Part shown: positions 1 to 9,169 of the stretch, in pieces
How positions within the stretch are numbered: the stretch's first letter is position 1
Layout of the letters: every line of letters begins with the position of its first letter
Position numbers and translations under genes: made by a program
Source: Nitrosospira sp. Nl5
GTDB taxonomy: Bacteria; Pseudomonadota; Gammaproteobacteria; Burkholderiales; Nitrosomonadaceae
DNA: 64,000 bases
Reading direction: 5' to 3'
Assembly: GCF_900102495.1 (NCBI RefSeq)
Contig: NZ_FMVQ01000010.1
Span: forward strand, 50,721-114,720
The notes under the pieces: model-generated
Seen by the model: the letters and a program-made list of their open reading frames with translations, nothing else
Databases searched by the model: none
What the model was told of the DNA's origin: nothing

Positions 1-48
1 ACTGACGTTTACCTTCAAGCCGTACCATCCATTGTAGGGGCGATTCAG

Positions 49-561
49 CTACCGTTGTGCCGGCATGGAAACAAATCGCCGGAAACGCCGCTGGGCATAC
101 CGCCTGGCAACTGCCAAAGCCGGCGGCCGTAGGAGTTTATACAGGAAGCGCACGACCCACGTTCGGGCCAGCACAATGGCCACCGCCAAGAGCACGCTAT
201 ACCCGCCTGCCATTACATCAAAAATGAAAGTACCGGCGGGAAAGAGCAAAAAGAGGAGCCAGCTTCGCTGCACCCAACCGCGTATTCTTTGCAGGATAAT
301 TAATTTTTTCTGCAAAATAGTTGTGTGACGCTTCCACAATTCAGGCATGGCAAGCGCCTCCAGGGACAACGTGGTGACGTAATCCGAATCAAACTGGATT
401 GTCGTTCGTATGCCTCGCCGGTCATAAACTTTGCCCTGATAGGCGGAGGATGTGGAGGATACGGTTATGTCTCCTTCCGGTTCGGCGACCAGCGTCACGA
501 CTTGCATACCGCCCTCGCTGACCATCTTAATCACGTCTTGCAAATCGCGCCACATACGCAT
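49..561 (-). CDS. Unrecognised membrane protein, third gene of shared-module cassette
   Basis: I do not recognise this 170-residue protein. Its first ~70 residues carry a module (QVVTLV, GDITVSS, then TTIQFDSD) that recurs in both upstream genes. Two hydrophobic segments follow (about residues 95-140, around FLLFPAGTFIFDVMAGG), then a basic Arg-rich tail. This suggests an inner-membrane hairpin with a cytoplasmic N-terminal domain. The start is the ATG at 561, which overlaps the upstream stop as TAATG, a typical translational-coupling arrangement; an open frame continues upstream to 642 but lies inside the previous gene. It is the last gene of a probable minus-strand operon. Function unknown. 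Confidence 0.6.
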   Translation of the reverse strand: MRMWRDLQDVIKMVSEGGMQVVTLVAEPEGDITVSSTSSAYQGKVYDRRGIRTTIQFDSDYVTTLSLEALAMPELWKRHTTILQKKLIILQRIRGWVQRSWLLFLLFPAGTFIFDVMAGGYSVLLAVAIVLARTWVVRFLYKLLRPPALAVARRYAQRRFRRFVSMPAQR

Positions 562-1547
562 TATGATAATCTGCTCGCCACCCCTCGCCCAACAGCCAGC
601 ACCAGCTCTTTGGCAATGGTAATCAAATCCTTCCAATGGCACAAAGCGGTAGTTACTCCCGCATTATGATAGGATAATAAATCCGGGTGCTCATCCATGC
701 AATTCAGATTCAAGCGGGTAATCACATCCCCATCTACCTGAATAGTCGTCTGCATGGCAATGACTTCCGTCCCTACTTCCCACACCTTCCGTATCAACAA
801 TAATTCACTATCTTTCACGGGCAACGGTGGAAGATTCTCATCACTCACGATCTCTGACCGGGTGTATTGGTTGGTCAGAACCAATGTTCGCTCCAAATCA
901 ATTTTTTGACTCAATTCCACCACCGTATTGGATGTCAATTTCTCCCGGGGAATCTTTTTCAGCTCTTCGATCAATCCCTTCTCTTTTAGCCTGTTATCAC
1001 GCCTGCATATCGCGCTGAACATCCCTTTAAGCATGTCGGCATTATCTTTAATACGCGGCAGAACAGAGAGCTGCCTATTCTCCAGGTATTCTTTTTTCTT
1101 GGGGTCTTCCAAAAATCGATCAGCCCAGGCACACATAATATCCAACGCACCAAATCCACCCAACTGCCACTCCACCGATGGCTGCACAACCAATCGCACC
1201 TTCTTGTCATCTTGCGTACTGTTGTCTATCTCTTCCTGCGTATAAAACCCCCCTCCGCGCCGCATATCGTTGAATTCCGCAGTTCCAAATTTTACAGTTC
1301 GGCTCTCTATTTGCTCATTTCCACTTTTCCGCAAAAGAAAACGGCAACGAGACAGCTCCATTTCTCTCAAGATTTCAAAATATTCTTTACCAATATCTAC
1401 CATGGCGTGCCGGAGGCTGGGCATTTTCTGCGCGGAAATTTTATCTTTTAAAATGGTATTGACCTCAATATTGAACAAATCCTTGACAATATCCGTGAAT
1501 TGCCCTGCAGCGCCCTCCATTTTGTCGGTAGTGTCTTTTTCCGCCAT
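561..1547 (-). CDS. Unrecognised 328-residue protein, second gene of shared-module cassette
   Basis: The protein is soluble, charged and mostly helical in appearance, and I recognise no family. The C-terminal ~80 residues (around VIAMQTTIQVDGDVITRL) resemble the module in the two neighbouring genes: a TTIQ/STID element, a DGD turn and a hydrophobic-polar strand pattern. The start is well supported by AAGGAG about 8 bases before the ATG. The stop overlaps the start of the next gene (TAATG). The frame change at 561-590 could also be read as a -1 frameshift after a GGGG run, but the overlapping start makes two coupled genes the simpler reading. Function unknown. Confidence 0.65.
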   Translation of the reverse strand: MAEKDTTDKMEGAAGQFTDIVKDLFNIEVNTILKDKISAQKMPSLRHAMVDIGKEYFEILREMELSRCRFLLRKSGNEQIESRTVKFGTAEFNDMRRGGGFYTQEEIDNSTQDDKKVRLVVQPSVEWQLGGFGALDIMCAWADRFLEDPKKKEYLENRQLSVLPRIKDNADMLKGMFSAICRRDNRLKEKGLIEELKKIPREKLTSNTVVELSQKIDLERTLVLTNQYTRSEIVSDENLPPLPVKDSELLLIRKVWEVGTEVIAMQTTIQVDGDVITRLNLNCMDEHPDLLSYHNAGVTTALCHWKDLITIAKELVLAVGRGVASRLS

Positions 1548-1680
1548 GAGATGACTCCTTGGAAATAATCTTTTTCGTAAACTTCAACCCGTTACAATGG
1601 AAGAAGCCACATCATCTGAGCCATCTGCTGGTTCCAGCAAACGATGTTGTGACCTCAAATGATCTTGTGGCTGGCCAGGA

Positions 1681-2109
1681 TTACGTCCCGCCCCCACCGA
1701 CACTTTCGGATTGCCTGGCGCGCTTTTGAGTATTGACAGCCTCCAGAATGTCGCCGACGGCTTTAACCAGGGCGAGCAAGGTTTGCACGTTCTGATTTAC
1801 AATTTGCTGCGCACTCTTGATGCGCTCCATATGGTCGTCGCGGATGCTGGCATAGATCGCATCCTTGGCAAACACCTCATCCATAACCGTCATTATGTCG
1901 CCGTCAATCAGGTCGATCGTGCTGAGAATGGCTTTGGCATTCTGATAATTTTCGGAACGGGTTTCGTGAGTCGTGTCATCTTCGGTAACGCTGCTCTGAC
2001 TGATAGTCACATCGCCTACAGCCGTGACCACCTTTAACGTTGTCAGATTCTTTACCGCATTTTCAATCTTGTCATACAACTCATCAAATGAAGTCTTTGG
2101 GTCGGCCAT
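1681..2109 (-). CDS. Unrecognised 142-residue protein, first gene of shared-module cassette
   Basis: A small acidic protein with no family I can name. Residues about 22-80 hold the cassette's common module in its fullest form: LKVVTAVGDVTISQSS, a spacer, then ILSTIDLIDGDIMTVMDEVF. A long amphipathic helix follows (KSAQQIVNQNVQTLLALVKA), ending in a Gly-rich tail. A strong ribosome site (AAGGAG) lies about 8 bases before the ATG, so it is probably the promoter-proximal gene. The 133-base gap to the next gene contains no other gene. The three genes probably act together; function unknown. Confidence 0.65.
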   Translation of the reverse strand: MADPKTSFDELYDKIENAVKNLTTLKVVTAVGDVTISQSSVTEDDTTHETRSENYQNAKAILSTIDLIDGDIMTVMDEVFAKDAIYASIRDDHMERIKSAQQIVNQNVQTLLALVKAVGDILEAVNTQKRARQSESVGGGGT

Positions 2110-2512
2110 TTTGTATCTCCTTGATTTGCTAACCGCTTACACGGGAAGATAAAAGATGAGGTGGATTGCAGCCTCAATCCCAAGCTACCTCAAAAATGTG
2201 ACTAGGTCAAATGCATAGATATTTTATGCCTACGAGGGAGAATGGGAGAAAATATGGTTTAATTCGAAAACAGGCGCTGCCACTGTCCTTAGTGTTCGCC
2301 GAGGATTTCCAACTGTGGAAACGCGTGGCGCGCTGCAAGTTCAGGAGGCGGCGATAGTCAGTGCAGCCTGCATTATTCCTTTGCACTTACAAAAGATTCT
2401 GGCAGTTCGAAGAGCATGATTAAACGCTTAGATTCTTCTAATGCCTGGAGCGAAGGCCAGTTATTTCGCTCACTATGACCTACTTTTTTTCACATTATCC
2501 GCAGGAATTCCC
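2110..2512. other. Intergenic region between divergent genes
   Basis: AT-rich stretch separating the minus-strand cassette from the plus-strand djlA-like gene, so it should hold promoters for both. I see no convincing promoter boxes, RNA gene or repeat. The DjlA reading frame is open from an ATG at 2441, but that ATG has no ribosome site. Confidence 0.4.
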
Positions 2513-3286
2513 TTGTTTAAGATAATTGGAGTTTTATTAGGCTATTACTTCCTGGGTATTTTCGGCGCGTTCGTCGGATATCTCGTGGGAAGTTTTATCG
2601 ATCGTTACAGAGCTTATGGGATGGGCGCCATTAATCCGCTCACGAATGCCCATCGCCAGACAGTTTTTATTGAAACCGTTTTCATTTTGATGGGAAAGCT
2701 TGCCAAAGCGGATGGGCATATTTCTCAAGACGAGATTGATCATGTTGAAAACTTCATGCAGAAGCTGGGGATGTCGTCGGACCATCGGCAGCTGGCAATT
2801 GCCCTGTTTAAGCAGGGAGCATCGCCGGATTTTGATGTCGAGTCCAAGCTGAAAGAGTTTATGGCGGTTTGTGGACATACGAACAGCCTGAAGCAGATGC
2901 TGCTGATTTATCTTATCGTCATGGCGCTTTCTGATGGGGTGCTGGATGCGGCCGAGGAGGGTTTGCTAAAAGATTTTGCTCTGCATTTGGGCTACGATCA
3001 GTCTGCGTTCCAGCAACTGCTGCGCATGGTGATAAACCAGTCCCATTTTGCCGGTGGTCAAGCAACCTCCGCCACTGCTTTGGATGACGCTTATAAAGCG
3101 TTGGGCGTAAGTAAGGAAAGCAGCAATCAGGAAATCAAGCGTGCTTATCGAAAGCTGATGAGCCAGTATCATCCCGATAAACTCATGGGGCAGGGCGTTC
3201 CGGAAGACATGATTTCGATGGCTACCGCACAAACGCAGGAAGTACAGGCCGCATATGACCTGATTAAAAAGAGCCGCAATATGTAG
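2513..3286 (+). CDS. djlA: DjlA-like membrane-anchored J-domain co-chaperone
   Basis: Has the DjlA layout. An N-terminal Gly-rich membrane segment (FKIIGVLLGYYFLGIFGAF) comes first, then a TerB-like helical domain (about residues 45-165, with KADGHISQDEIDHVE and SDGVLDAAEEGLL). A C-terminal J domain follows (about 190-257) with the HPD tripeptide (QYHPDKL). J domains of this family stimulate DnaK ATPase at the inner membrane. I chose the TTG at 2513, which has AGGA 8 bases upstream and gives a start matching DjlA proteins (close to LFKIIG). The in-frame ATG at 2441 would add 24 residues but lacks a ribosome site. The gene is single, with unrelated neighbours. Confidence 0.85.
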   Translation: MFKIIGVLLGYYFLGIFGAFVGYLVGSFIDRYRAYGMGAINPLTNAHRQTVFIETVFILMGKLAKADGHISQDEIDHVENFMQKLGMSSDHRQLAIALFKQGASPDFDVESKLKEFMAVCGHTNSLKQMLLIYLIVMALSDGVLDAAEEGLLKDFALHLGYDQSAFQQLLRMVINQSHFAGGQATSATALDDAYKALGVSKESSNQEIKRAYRKLMSQYHPDKLMGQGVPEDMISMATAQTQEVQAAYDLIKKSRNM

Positions 3287-3458
3287 GCAGCAAAGATTGA
3301 TGGCGCACGGGATTTTATCAGTATATGGCTTGAGCAGGCGCGCCTGTTTGCCCCGCATCATCACACTATCCTGCGCATCCCGGCGCCTGTAAACCCCCCG
3401 GGGTCGCGCAGAAAAGATATACCCACCCGCTAACCGTGATTCTTACGCGCCGGCCGCA

Positions 3459-4181
3459 TCACAATATCCCGTCGGCACTAGGAGGGCATGCACGCAGCCG
3501 CTTCTTTACATGATTGTAGGATATCGGTGAGTCAATCGCGCGGTGGGCCGATGCAACACCCTGCATTAATCGTTGCTGAAAGGGCTTCAGCACTCCTTCC
3601 GCCCACGGCTGCAAGTCGGCTTGCGCCTGAGTTCTGGATGCATAGTAACGTGGCTGGGAAAAAGCGCGCCGCAAAGGATCTTCCAGCAATTTTGCACCGA
3701 TGCGGAAGTGGGACTTCCAGGCAGATACATGCTCGAGTTCGTGTTCACGAACAATGTTTTTTCTGCAACTATCCTGAAGCTCCCGAGCGAGATAAACCCG
3801 CATTGCCGAAAATCCCATTTTTACTGAAACATCTGGCACCATGCAGGTTTGTCCCACAGGGCTGATGCCCCACCGGGGTTTAATTTCGTAGCTGAATGTC
3901 GGTTCAGCCTGTGTCAGGCCATACACGTTATGATGCGGATCACTGGTCTTGCCCGATAGCGATTTAAGGGATTTCAAGGTGTGTGAGCTGTTTTCGGAAG
4001 CAGCAATGTCCATGAACGTAACCACTACCGCAACGGTCTCACCCAGCTTTATGCATGCAGTCCTGAATTCGTCATTGCTAGCCCAGGCCGCATCGTTTTG
4101 CATCAATAGCAGCAATACCAGCGAGGGGAAAAAAAAGTGTATCCGGGTTCTGTAACCCCGCTCTTGCAACATCGGTTTCAT
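3459..4181 (-). CDS. Exported protein with HExxH-like motif
   Basis: A 240-residue protein with an N-terminal signal sequence (basic start, hydrophobic FFFPSLVLLLLMQ, small residues AWAS near residue 35). The mature part contains VREHELEHVSAWKSH, an HExxH zinc-metallopeptidase-like motif, and several Cys residues consistent with a periplasmic location. The overall pattern resembles secreted Zn-dependent peptidase-like proteins (DUF922-type), but I cannot confirm the family, and a third metal ligand is not obvious. Monocistronic, on the same strand as the ABC operon upstream but separated from it by about 100 bases. Confidence 0.6.
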   Translation of the reverse strand: MKPMLQERGYRTRIHFFFPSLVLLLLMQNDAAWASNDEFRTACIKLGETVAVVVTFMDIAASENSSHTLKSLKSLSGKTSDPHHNVYGLTQAEPTFSYEIKPRWGISPVGQTCMVPDVSVKMGFSAMRVYLARELQDSCRKNIVREHELEHVSAWKSHFRIGAKLLEDPLRRAFSQPRYYASRTQAQADLQPWAEGVLKPFQQRLMQGVASAHRAIDSPISYNHVKKRLRACPPSADGIL

Positions 4182-4285
4182 TTGGCAAGATCGATCGTCT
4201 GCAAGCTACGGCCCATAAATTCTCCTGCAGGGAGTGGGTATAAACAGGGCCGGATGCGGGCAGACCCCTCACGGCTTATAGCGGC

Positions 4286-5395
4286 TTATAGCGTTAATGG
4301 TTTTACGTACCCGGTCATTTCGAAGTAGCCTCGGCCGGCATGTTTGCCATCACGGGTAACGGTCACCGCGCCTTCCCAATAGACTGCGTCGGCCGATTGC
4401 CGGGAGTCGAGTTCCTGATCATCCTGCAAAGGGGTAAGCAGCCATACCGTCGCGCCAGTTTGAATCCGCATTTCCACGGGATAGGTGGCATTTGTGTGGG
4501 GGGAGCGCCAGGTGCGCTGTGGTGCAAAGGTCACCTGCTCCGGTTCGAATAGTGTGAAGCGGCCGGACGCATCCCGGATGCCGGCATACGCCCACACTTT
4601 ACTCCCATCTTTGCCGCGTATTTGAAAAGCCATCAGGGCGGAGCCGTCGTCCAGATTGGCGCCAACCCAATCCCATCCTTCGGCTGCCGGATCGAGATAG
4701 GCGGTGGACCACTCGTGGTCGAGCCAGGCAACGCCCTTTACAGCAGCTTCCTTGCCATTGCGGATGACGGTTCCCATAACTTGTAGCTGTGGTTCACTGT
4801 AGTAATAGCTGGCTTGTTCCGGCTGTGGTCCTTTGCGGGAAAAACCGTTGTCGTCCTGCAGCATCGGCGCCTGGGTAGGCGCCAGCGACAAGCGCAGCGT
4901 AAAGTCATCCGCCTTTATGCTTGTCTGATAGTGTCCATTTTCCTCGCGCAGCATATACCAATCGCCCAGTTTCACATCGGTATTGCCTTCCTTGGTATAG
5001 GCCAGGCCCAAACCCTCGCGTGCGCTTTTTTGATCCTGCAGTAATTTACCGACAGCAGGATCGGACAGCGCCACGTGCGCAATGATGAGTTGTTTGGGAG
5101 CAAAGCGGCTCGGATTGGCCCGGTCGTGTTCGGTTGCCACGCGAAAAAAAGTGATCTGGAAGCCGAGCGGTTTTTTGTCAGGAGTTTCCAGCCAGCCCGT
5201 TACATACCACCATTCGTTACGGAATTCCGGATGAGCGCCAAAATCATGCGGAAAGGTGAGCGGTACGCCCTGAATCACTTGAGAAAAGCGGGGTGGCGCA
5301 GCGAAGACGCACGTGGCGACGACGCAAGTCACAACAAAAAACGTGACAAAAAAATTCAGCGATCGTGTCAACAAGCTCTTGAGTTTGAAGATCAT
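4286..5395 (-). CDS. Lipocalin-like / CrtC-superfamily exported protein (AttH-like)
   Basis: Matches the AttH / carotenoid 1,2-hydratase-like family of predicted lipocalin-fold proteins, with EWWYVTGWL near the N-terminus, a central LDHEWST and a C-terminal YWEGAV...GYFEMTGY. A signal peptide (LNFFVTFFVVTCVVATCVFA) places it in the periplasm. The start is taken at the ATG with GAGG about 7 bases upstream; the open frame extends 30 codons further but overlaps the permease gene. It follows the permease and ATPase genes of an ABC exporter-like system, the AttEFGH order. The transported substrate is unknown; the family has been linked to lipid or hydrophobic ligands, and that role is inferred here. 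Confidence 0.8.
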   Translation of the reverse strand: MIFKLKSLLTRSLNFFVTFFVVTCVVATCVFAAPPRFSQVIQGVPLTFPHDFGAHPEFRNEWWYVTGWLETPDKKPLGFQITFFRVATEHDRANPSRFAPKQLIIAHVALSDPAVGKLLQDQKSAREGLGLAYTKEGNTDVKLGDWYMLREENGHYQTSIKADDFTLRLSLAPTQAPMLQDDNGFSRKGPQPEQASYYYSEPQLQVMGTVIRNGKEAAVKGVAWLDHEWSTAYLDPAAEGWDWVGANLDDGSALMAFQIRGKDGSKVWAYAGIRDASGRFTLFEPEQVTFAPQRTWRSPHTNATYPVEMRIQTGATVWLLTPLQDDQELDSRQSADAVYWEGAVTVTRDGKHAGRGYFEMTGYVKPLTL

Positions 5396-5453
5396 CAAGC
5401 GCCCTCGCTCGTGAGAACAACCGGTATGAACGGGATTACACTGGAAAAATGCA

Positions 5454-8021
5454 TTACCAATCCTCCCGTACCGCACGTATTGCATTGCCCGAGACCGCGC
5501 GGCGTCCCGCCGCGAGCGCGGCCATAGCGGCCGATGCTATCAACACCAGCGCTGCCGCCAGCAGCCCTTTCCATGGGAGACTCAACTGCATGGTCCAGTG
5601 GAATGACTGGGGATTCACGATAAAGACAAGAATCAGGCTGATGCACCAGCCGAGCGTGAACCCGAGCACAGTTCCAAGCGTGGTCAGCAGACCGCCTTCC
5701 ACCGCCAGCATACCGAGGATCTGGCGGCGTGTCATGCCGATATGGCGCAACATGCCGAATTCCTTGGTGCGGGCCAAGGCTTGCGCCGAGAAGCTGGCTG
5801 CCACCCCCAGCAATCCTATAATGACCGCAACGCCTTCCAGCAAGTAGGTTATCGCAAAGCTGCGGTCAAAAATTTTCAGGCTTAATGCGCGTATTTGACC
5901 GGGCTCGGAAAACTCGAGCACATTACCGAACGGCAAGCTCTTCATCGATTTCATCATCTGTTCGGGCGTCACTCCCTTTTGCAGCCAGAGCGCAGCATCG
6001 TTCACATGCCGATCGCCGGTCAACGCCTGATAATCCGCCAGTTGCATTTGTATCGCGCCGAATTGCCGCCCGTAGTCGCGCCACACGCCAGCGACAATGA
6101 AGCTTGGGGCGGGAACGGCTATTGGCAAGGTTACTTGCTTGCCTGGCGTATAACCATATAGATCAACCATCGCTTCAGATACCCAGATCACCATCGCATT
6201 CCTCGGAAGCAGGGCGGGGGCAATCGCGTCATCCGTCATCGGTAACGTATTGCCCGGATCACTCATGTCAATGGGACGCGCGATTAACGCGATGCTGGGA
6301 CGGCTGGGATCGAGCATCAGTTGCGATGAGCGAGAAAAGTCCACGCGGGCGATACCGGGTACGCTCGCAAGCGCTTTCATTTCATCCGGCGTGAGCCCGC
6401 GCGCATCTCCGCTCGTGGCTGTCCGCAAATACAAATCGGCCGGAAGGATGTGTTTCAGCCAATCGTCGACCGACACGCGAAAACTCGCAACCATGATCGC
6501 CATCGCCACCATCAAGGTAAAACTTGCCAGCACCCCACTCAAAGCGATGGCAGCCTGATTGGGAGCATTGGCCAGGCGTGCCAACGACAGCGTGGCGAGT
6601 ATCGACGCGACAGTGCCGGGCTTGCGCTTGGCGGACGCGGGCGATAGGGCAGAGAAAATCAATGCTGAAAGACGTGGCATGAGGACGATGCCGCCGGTCA
6701 GTAATTGCGCTATCGCGAGATAGCCGAAGATCGGCAAATCGAAAACCGGCGGTAGTTGAGTAAACAATATTCCCGATGCCAGGCAAAGCAAGCCGGGCCA
6801 GGGCGTGGCCAGTTTTGAGAGCGCGGCATCTTCGCTTCCGGATTTGAGTGCCGGGGCGGGATTAGCTGTCGCAGCTTCCCAGGCGGGAGCGGCGCTGCCC
6901 AGCAGCGTGATGCCCAGTCCCAGAATAAAAAAGAGGATGGCCGCCAGCGGGTCAAAACGCACTTCAGGTTTCACCGCAGTAAAGAAGCCGCCGCCGAGGT
7001 CTCCGCCGAAATAATGCAGAGCGGTAGCGGCGGTGACATAGCCAAGGGCAAGTCCGGCGAGCGAGCCGATGGCGCCGAGGACTGCTCCCTCGAATAAAAT
7101 TTGCTTCAGCAACTGCCCACGCGTTAATCCAAGCACCCGCAACAACGCGAATTGATGGCGGCGCCGGACGACCGATAGAGCTTGGGTCGACAATACCAGA
7201 AACGTACCGGTAAATAGAGCCACCATGGCGAGCATGTTCAGGTTGACGCGATAGGCGCGCGACATATTGGCGATACGCGCCTCCTGGTCGGCGGTTTCCG
7301 TAACCAAATATTGCCCGCGCTGCGCCAGTTCCTGTTCAAGTGCCGCTTTGAATGCGGCACGATCGCTGCCCGGCATCAATTTCAATTCAATGCGCGACAG
7401 TTGGCCGATTCGCTGGAAGCGCCACTGGGTAGCGCCGACATCCATCACTCCGATACGTTGTCCGGCACGCGCTCGCCGCAGACTGCCTGCAATCCGCAGC
7501 GTAATAGTTTGCGTGCCGACGCGGAGTTGCAAGGGGTCGCCTTGCTTTACCCCCAACCACTCCATTGCGGCGGGAGAGAGGAAAATGGCATCGTCCCCTA
7601 GGATGTCGAATAGCTTGTCTTCAGCCGGAATCCCGATCAGGTCCGGTGCCATGACTGAAGCGCGAAATATATCCAACCCGAGAATTTTTAAGGTGGCATC
7701 TCTTCGCTCATGCAAATTGCCTGGAATGGCGACATCGAGTTCCAGTACCGGATTGGCAAGTTCAACATGATCATGCTGCGCCAGCATGGGATAAAGGGAC
7801 TCGTCAAACGTCGCTCGCGGGCCACGCACTTCCAAGTCGGACTGGCCGGAAAGACTTCTGGCGGCGGCGGAAAATTCATTGAACGCGGCAGTGTTGATCA
7901 GATGAATTGTATACCCGAGCGCTACCCCGAGCGCGATGGCAATGATAGCCACGGCAGCCTGCACCAGATGCGCTTTCCATTCGCCCAATAATAGCCAGCG
8001 GGACAGCATACCGCTCCTCAT
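5454..8021 (-). CDS. ABC transporter permease, double FtsX domain (AttF/AttG-like)
   Basis: An 855-residue permease with an N-terminal membrane anchor (AAVAIIAIALGVALGYTIHL), a large periplasmic MacB-like domain, a first FtsX domain (about residues 265-410), further membrane helices, a second periplasmic domain and a second FtsX domain (about 720-850, RTKEFGMLRHIGMTRRQILG). This is the fused-permease form found with LolD-like ATPases. It overlaps the ATPase gene by 4 bases (ATGA), so translation is coupled, and it is followed by the AttH-like gene. Probably an envelope mechanotransmission or lipid/lipoprotein-handling ABC system; substrate not evident. Confidence 0.85.
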   Translation of the reverse strand: MRSGMLSRWLLLGEWKAHLVQAAVAIIAIALGVALGYTIHLINTAAFNEFSAAARSLSGQSDLEVRGPRATFDESLYPMLAQHDHVELANPVLELDVAIPGNLHERRDATLKILGLDIFRASVMAPDLIGIPAEDKLFDILGDDAIFLSPAAMEWLGVKQGDPLQLRVGTQTITLRIAGSLRRARAGQRIGVMDVGATQWRFQRIGQLSRIELKLMPGSDRAAFKAALEQELAQRGQYLVTETADQEARIANMSRAYRVNLNMLAMVALFTGTFLVLSTQALSVVRRRHQFALLRVLGLTRGQLLKQILFEGAVLGAIGSLAGLALGYVTAATALHYFGGDLGGGFFTAVKPEVRFDPLAAILFFILGLGITLLGSAAPAWEAATANPAPALKSGSEDAALSKLATPWPGLLCLASGILFTQLPPVFDLPIFGYLAIAQLLTGGIVLMPRLSALIFSALSPASAKRKPGTVASILATLSLARLANAPNQAAIALSGVLASFTLMVAMAIMVASFRVSVDDWLKHILPADLYLRTATSGDARGLTPDEMKALASVPGIARVDFSRSSQLMLDPSRPSIALIARPIDMSDPGNTLPMTDDAIAPALLPRNAMVIWVSEAMVDLYGYTPGKQVTLPIAVPAPSFIVAGVWRDYGRQFGAIQMQLADYQALTGDRHVNDAALWLQKGVTPEQMMKSMKSLPFGNVLEFSEPGQIRALSLKIFDRSFAITYLLEGVAVIIGLLGVAASFSAQALARTKEFGMLRHIGMTRRQILGMLAVEGGLLTTLGTVLGFTLGWCISLILVFIVNPQSFHWTMQLSLPWKGLLAAALVLIASAAMAALAAGRRAVSGNAIRAVREDW

Positions 8022-8713
8022 CTGCGTTGCAGCGAATTTGCCGGGTGTGCCGCATCCTCTGGACGGAGTCCATTTTTTGTCAGGACCAGTACCCTGTCCG
8101 CGGTCGCCGCAGCTGCATGGGAATGGGTGACGATAATGCCCGATGCGCCGTTCGCCTTGATTTCCCCGCGCATTAACATGAGGATATCATGTGCGGTATC
8201 TGGATCGAGGTTGCCGGTGGGTTCGTCGGCCAGGATCAATTTAGGGCAATGCACTAACGCCCTGGCGATCGCGACGCGCTGCAATTCGCCGCCCGACAGC
8301 TGGCGCGGGAAGTGCTGCGCCCTGCCGTGCAGGCCGACCGCGCCCAGCATTTGCTCAGTACGATCTTCAGTATGTTTCCGGGAGGCGCCGTTCAGCAGCA
8401 AAGGTAGGGCTATGTTCTGCCTCAGTGTCAGGTGCGGCAGGATATGAAACGCCTGGAAGACAAAGCCGAACTCTTTGCGTCGCAGCCGTGTTGCAGCATC
8501 GTCATCCAATGACGACATAGCAGTGCCGCCGATCAGTATCTCACCCGTATCTGGCGTATCCAAACCAGCGATCAGATTCAACAATGTCGATTTGCCGACA
8601 CCGGACTCGCCCATTACCGCCACATACTCGCCAGCACCCAGGGTGTAGGAAAGATCGGCCAGCACTTGCCGTCCGTTCACATACGATTTGTTAATACCGC
8701 GCAGTTCCAGCAT
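8018..8713 (-). CDS. ABC transporter ATP-binding protein (LolD/MacB class)
   Basis: A 231-residue ABC ATPase with all key motifs: Walker A GESGVGKSTLL, signature LSGGELQRVAIARAL, Walker B LILADEPTGNLD and switch His in VTHSHA. The LolD/MacB-type signature fits the FtsX-type permease that overlaps its 3' end. It is the first gene of the three-gene AttE-F/G-H-like operon. It should power conformational changes of the permease in the inner membrane and need not carry out bulk import. Confidence 0.9.
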   Translation of the reverse strand: MLELRGINKSYVNGRQVLADLSYTLGAGEYVAVMGESGVGKSTLLNLIAGLDTPDTGEILIGGTAMSSLDDDAATRLRRKEFGFVFQAFHILPHLTLRQNIALPLLLNGASRKHTEDRTEQMLGAVGLHGRAQHFPRQLSGGELQRVAIARALVHCPKLILADEPTGNLDPDTAHDILMLMRGEIKANGASGIIVTHSHAAAATADRVLVLTKNGLRPEDAAHPANSLQRR

Positions 8714-9169
8714 ATTGATTCAACTAGCGGCCGATGCGCAGAACAGCGCAACTGGCGGTAGAACCGGCAATAACGCGAATTGCACGCAATCATCCAGAAG
8801 AAAAAGTCCTATTGTAACTGCGTTAAGGCTTAGCCGTTTGAGTATGGGGAGCACTCAGCATTACGATCGATGCAAACGGAACGGATTCGACCGCATCGAC
8901 CGGCGGGTGCAGAAATCCTTCCCTTTGTAATCAGGTTGGTTTATCTTGTTCTTAAGAGCTGCCAGAAGCACGATGATTTTTGCGGGGGCCCGCCCTGTTA
9001 TCTGGCTGAATCCGCTGGTGGGAAAGGCTCGAACGAGGCATGGTACCGCGACATACAGATTTAGACTTGACTTGGTCACACAGGCATCAAACGTAGTTCT
9101 ATTATGAAACCGTGCTGTCCAGCTGCATGCTAATGGACCGCGCAACATAAACATCGGGAGGAAACAGTC
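8714..9169. other. Intergenic region between divergent ABC operon and RaiA gene
   Basis: A 456-base divergent gap that should contain promoters for both sides. Only a strong ribosome site (GGAGGAAACAGTC before the plus-strand ATG) can be picked out with confidence. No RNA gene or repeat seen. Confidence 0.4.

Noticed and set aside
561..642. Programmed or accidental -1 frameshift joining the first two left-edge genes
   Set aside because: The downstream frame has its own ATG overlapping the upstream stop as TAATG, so two coupled genes explain the arrangement.
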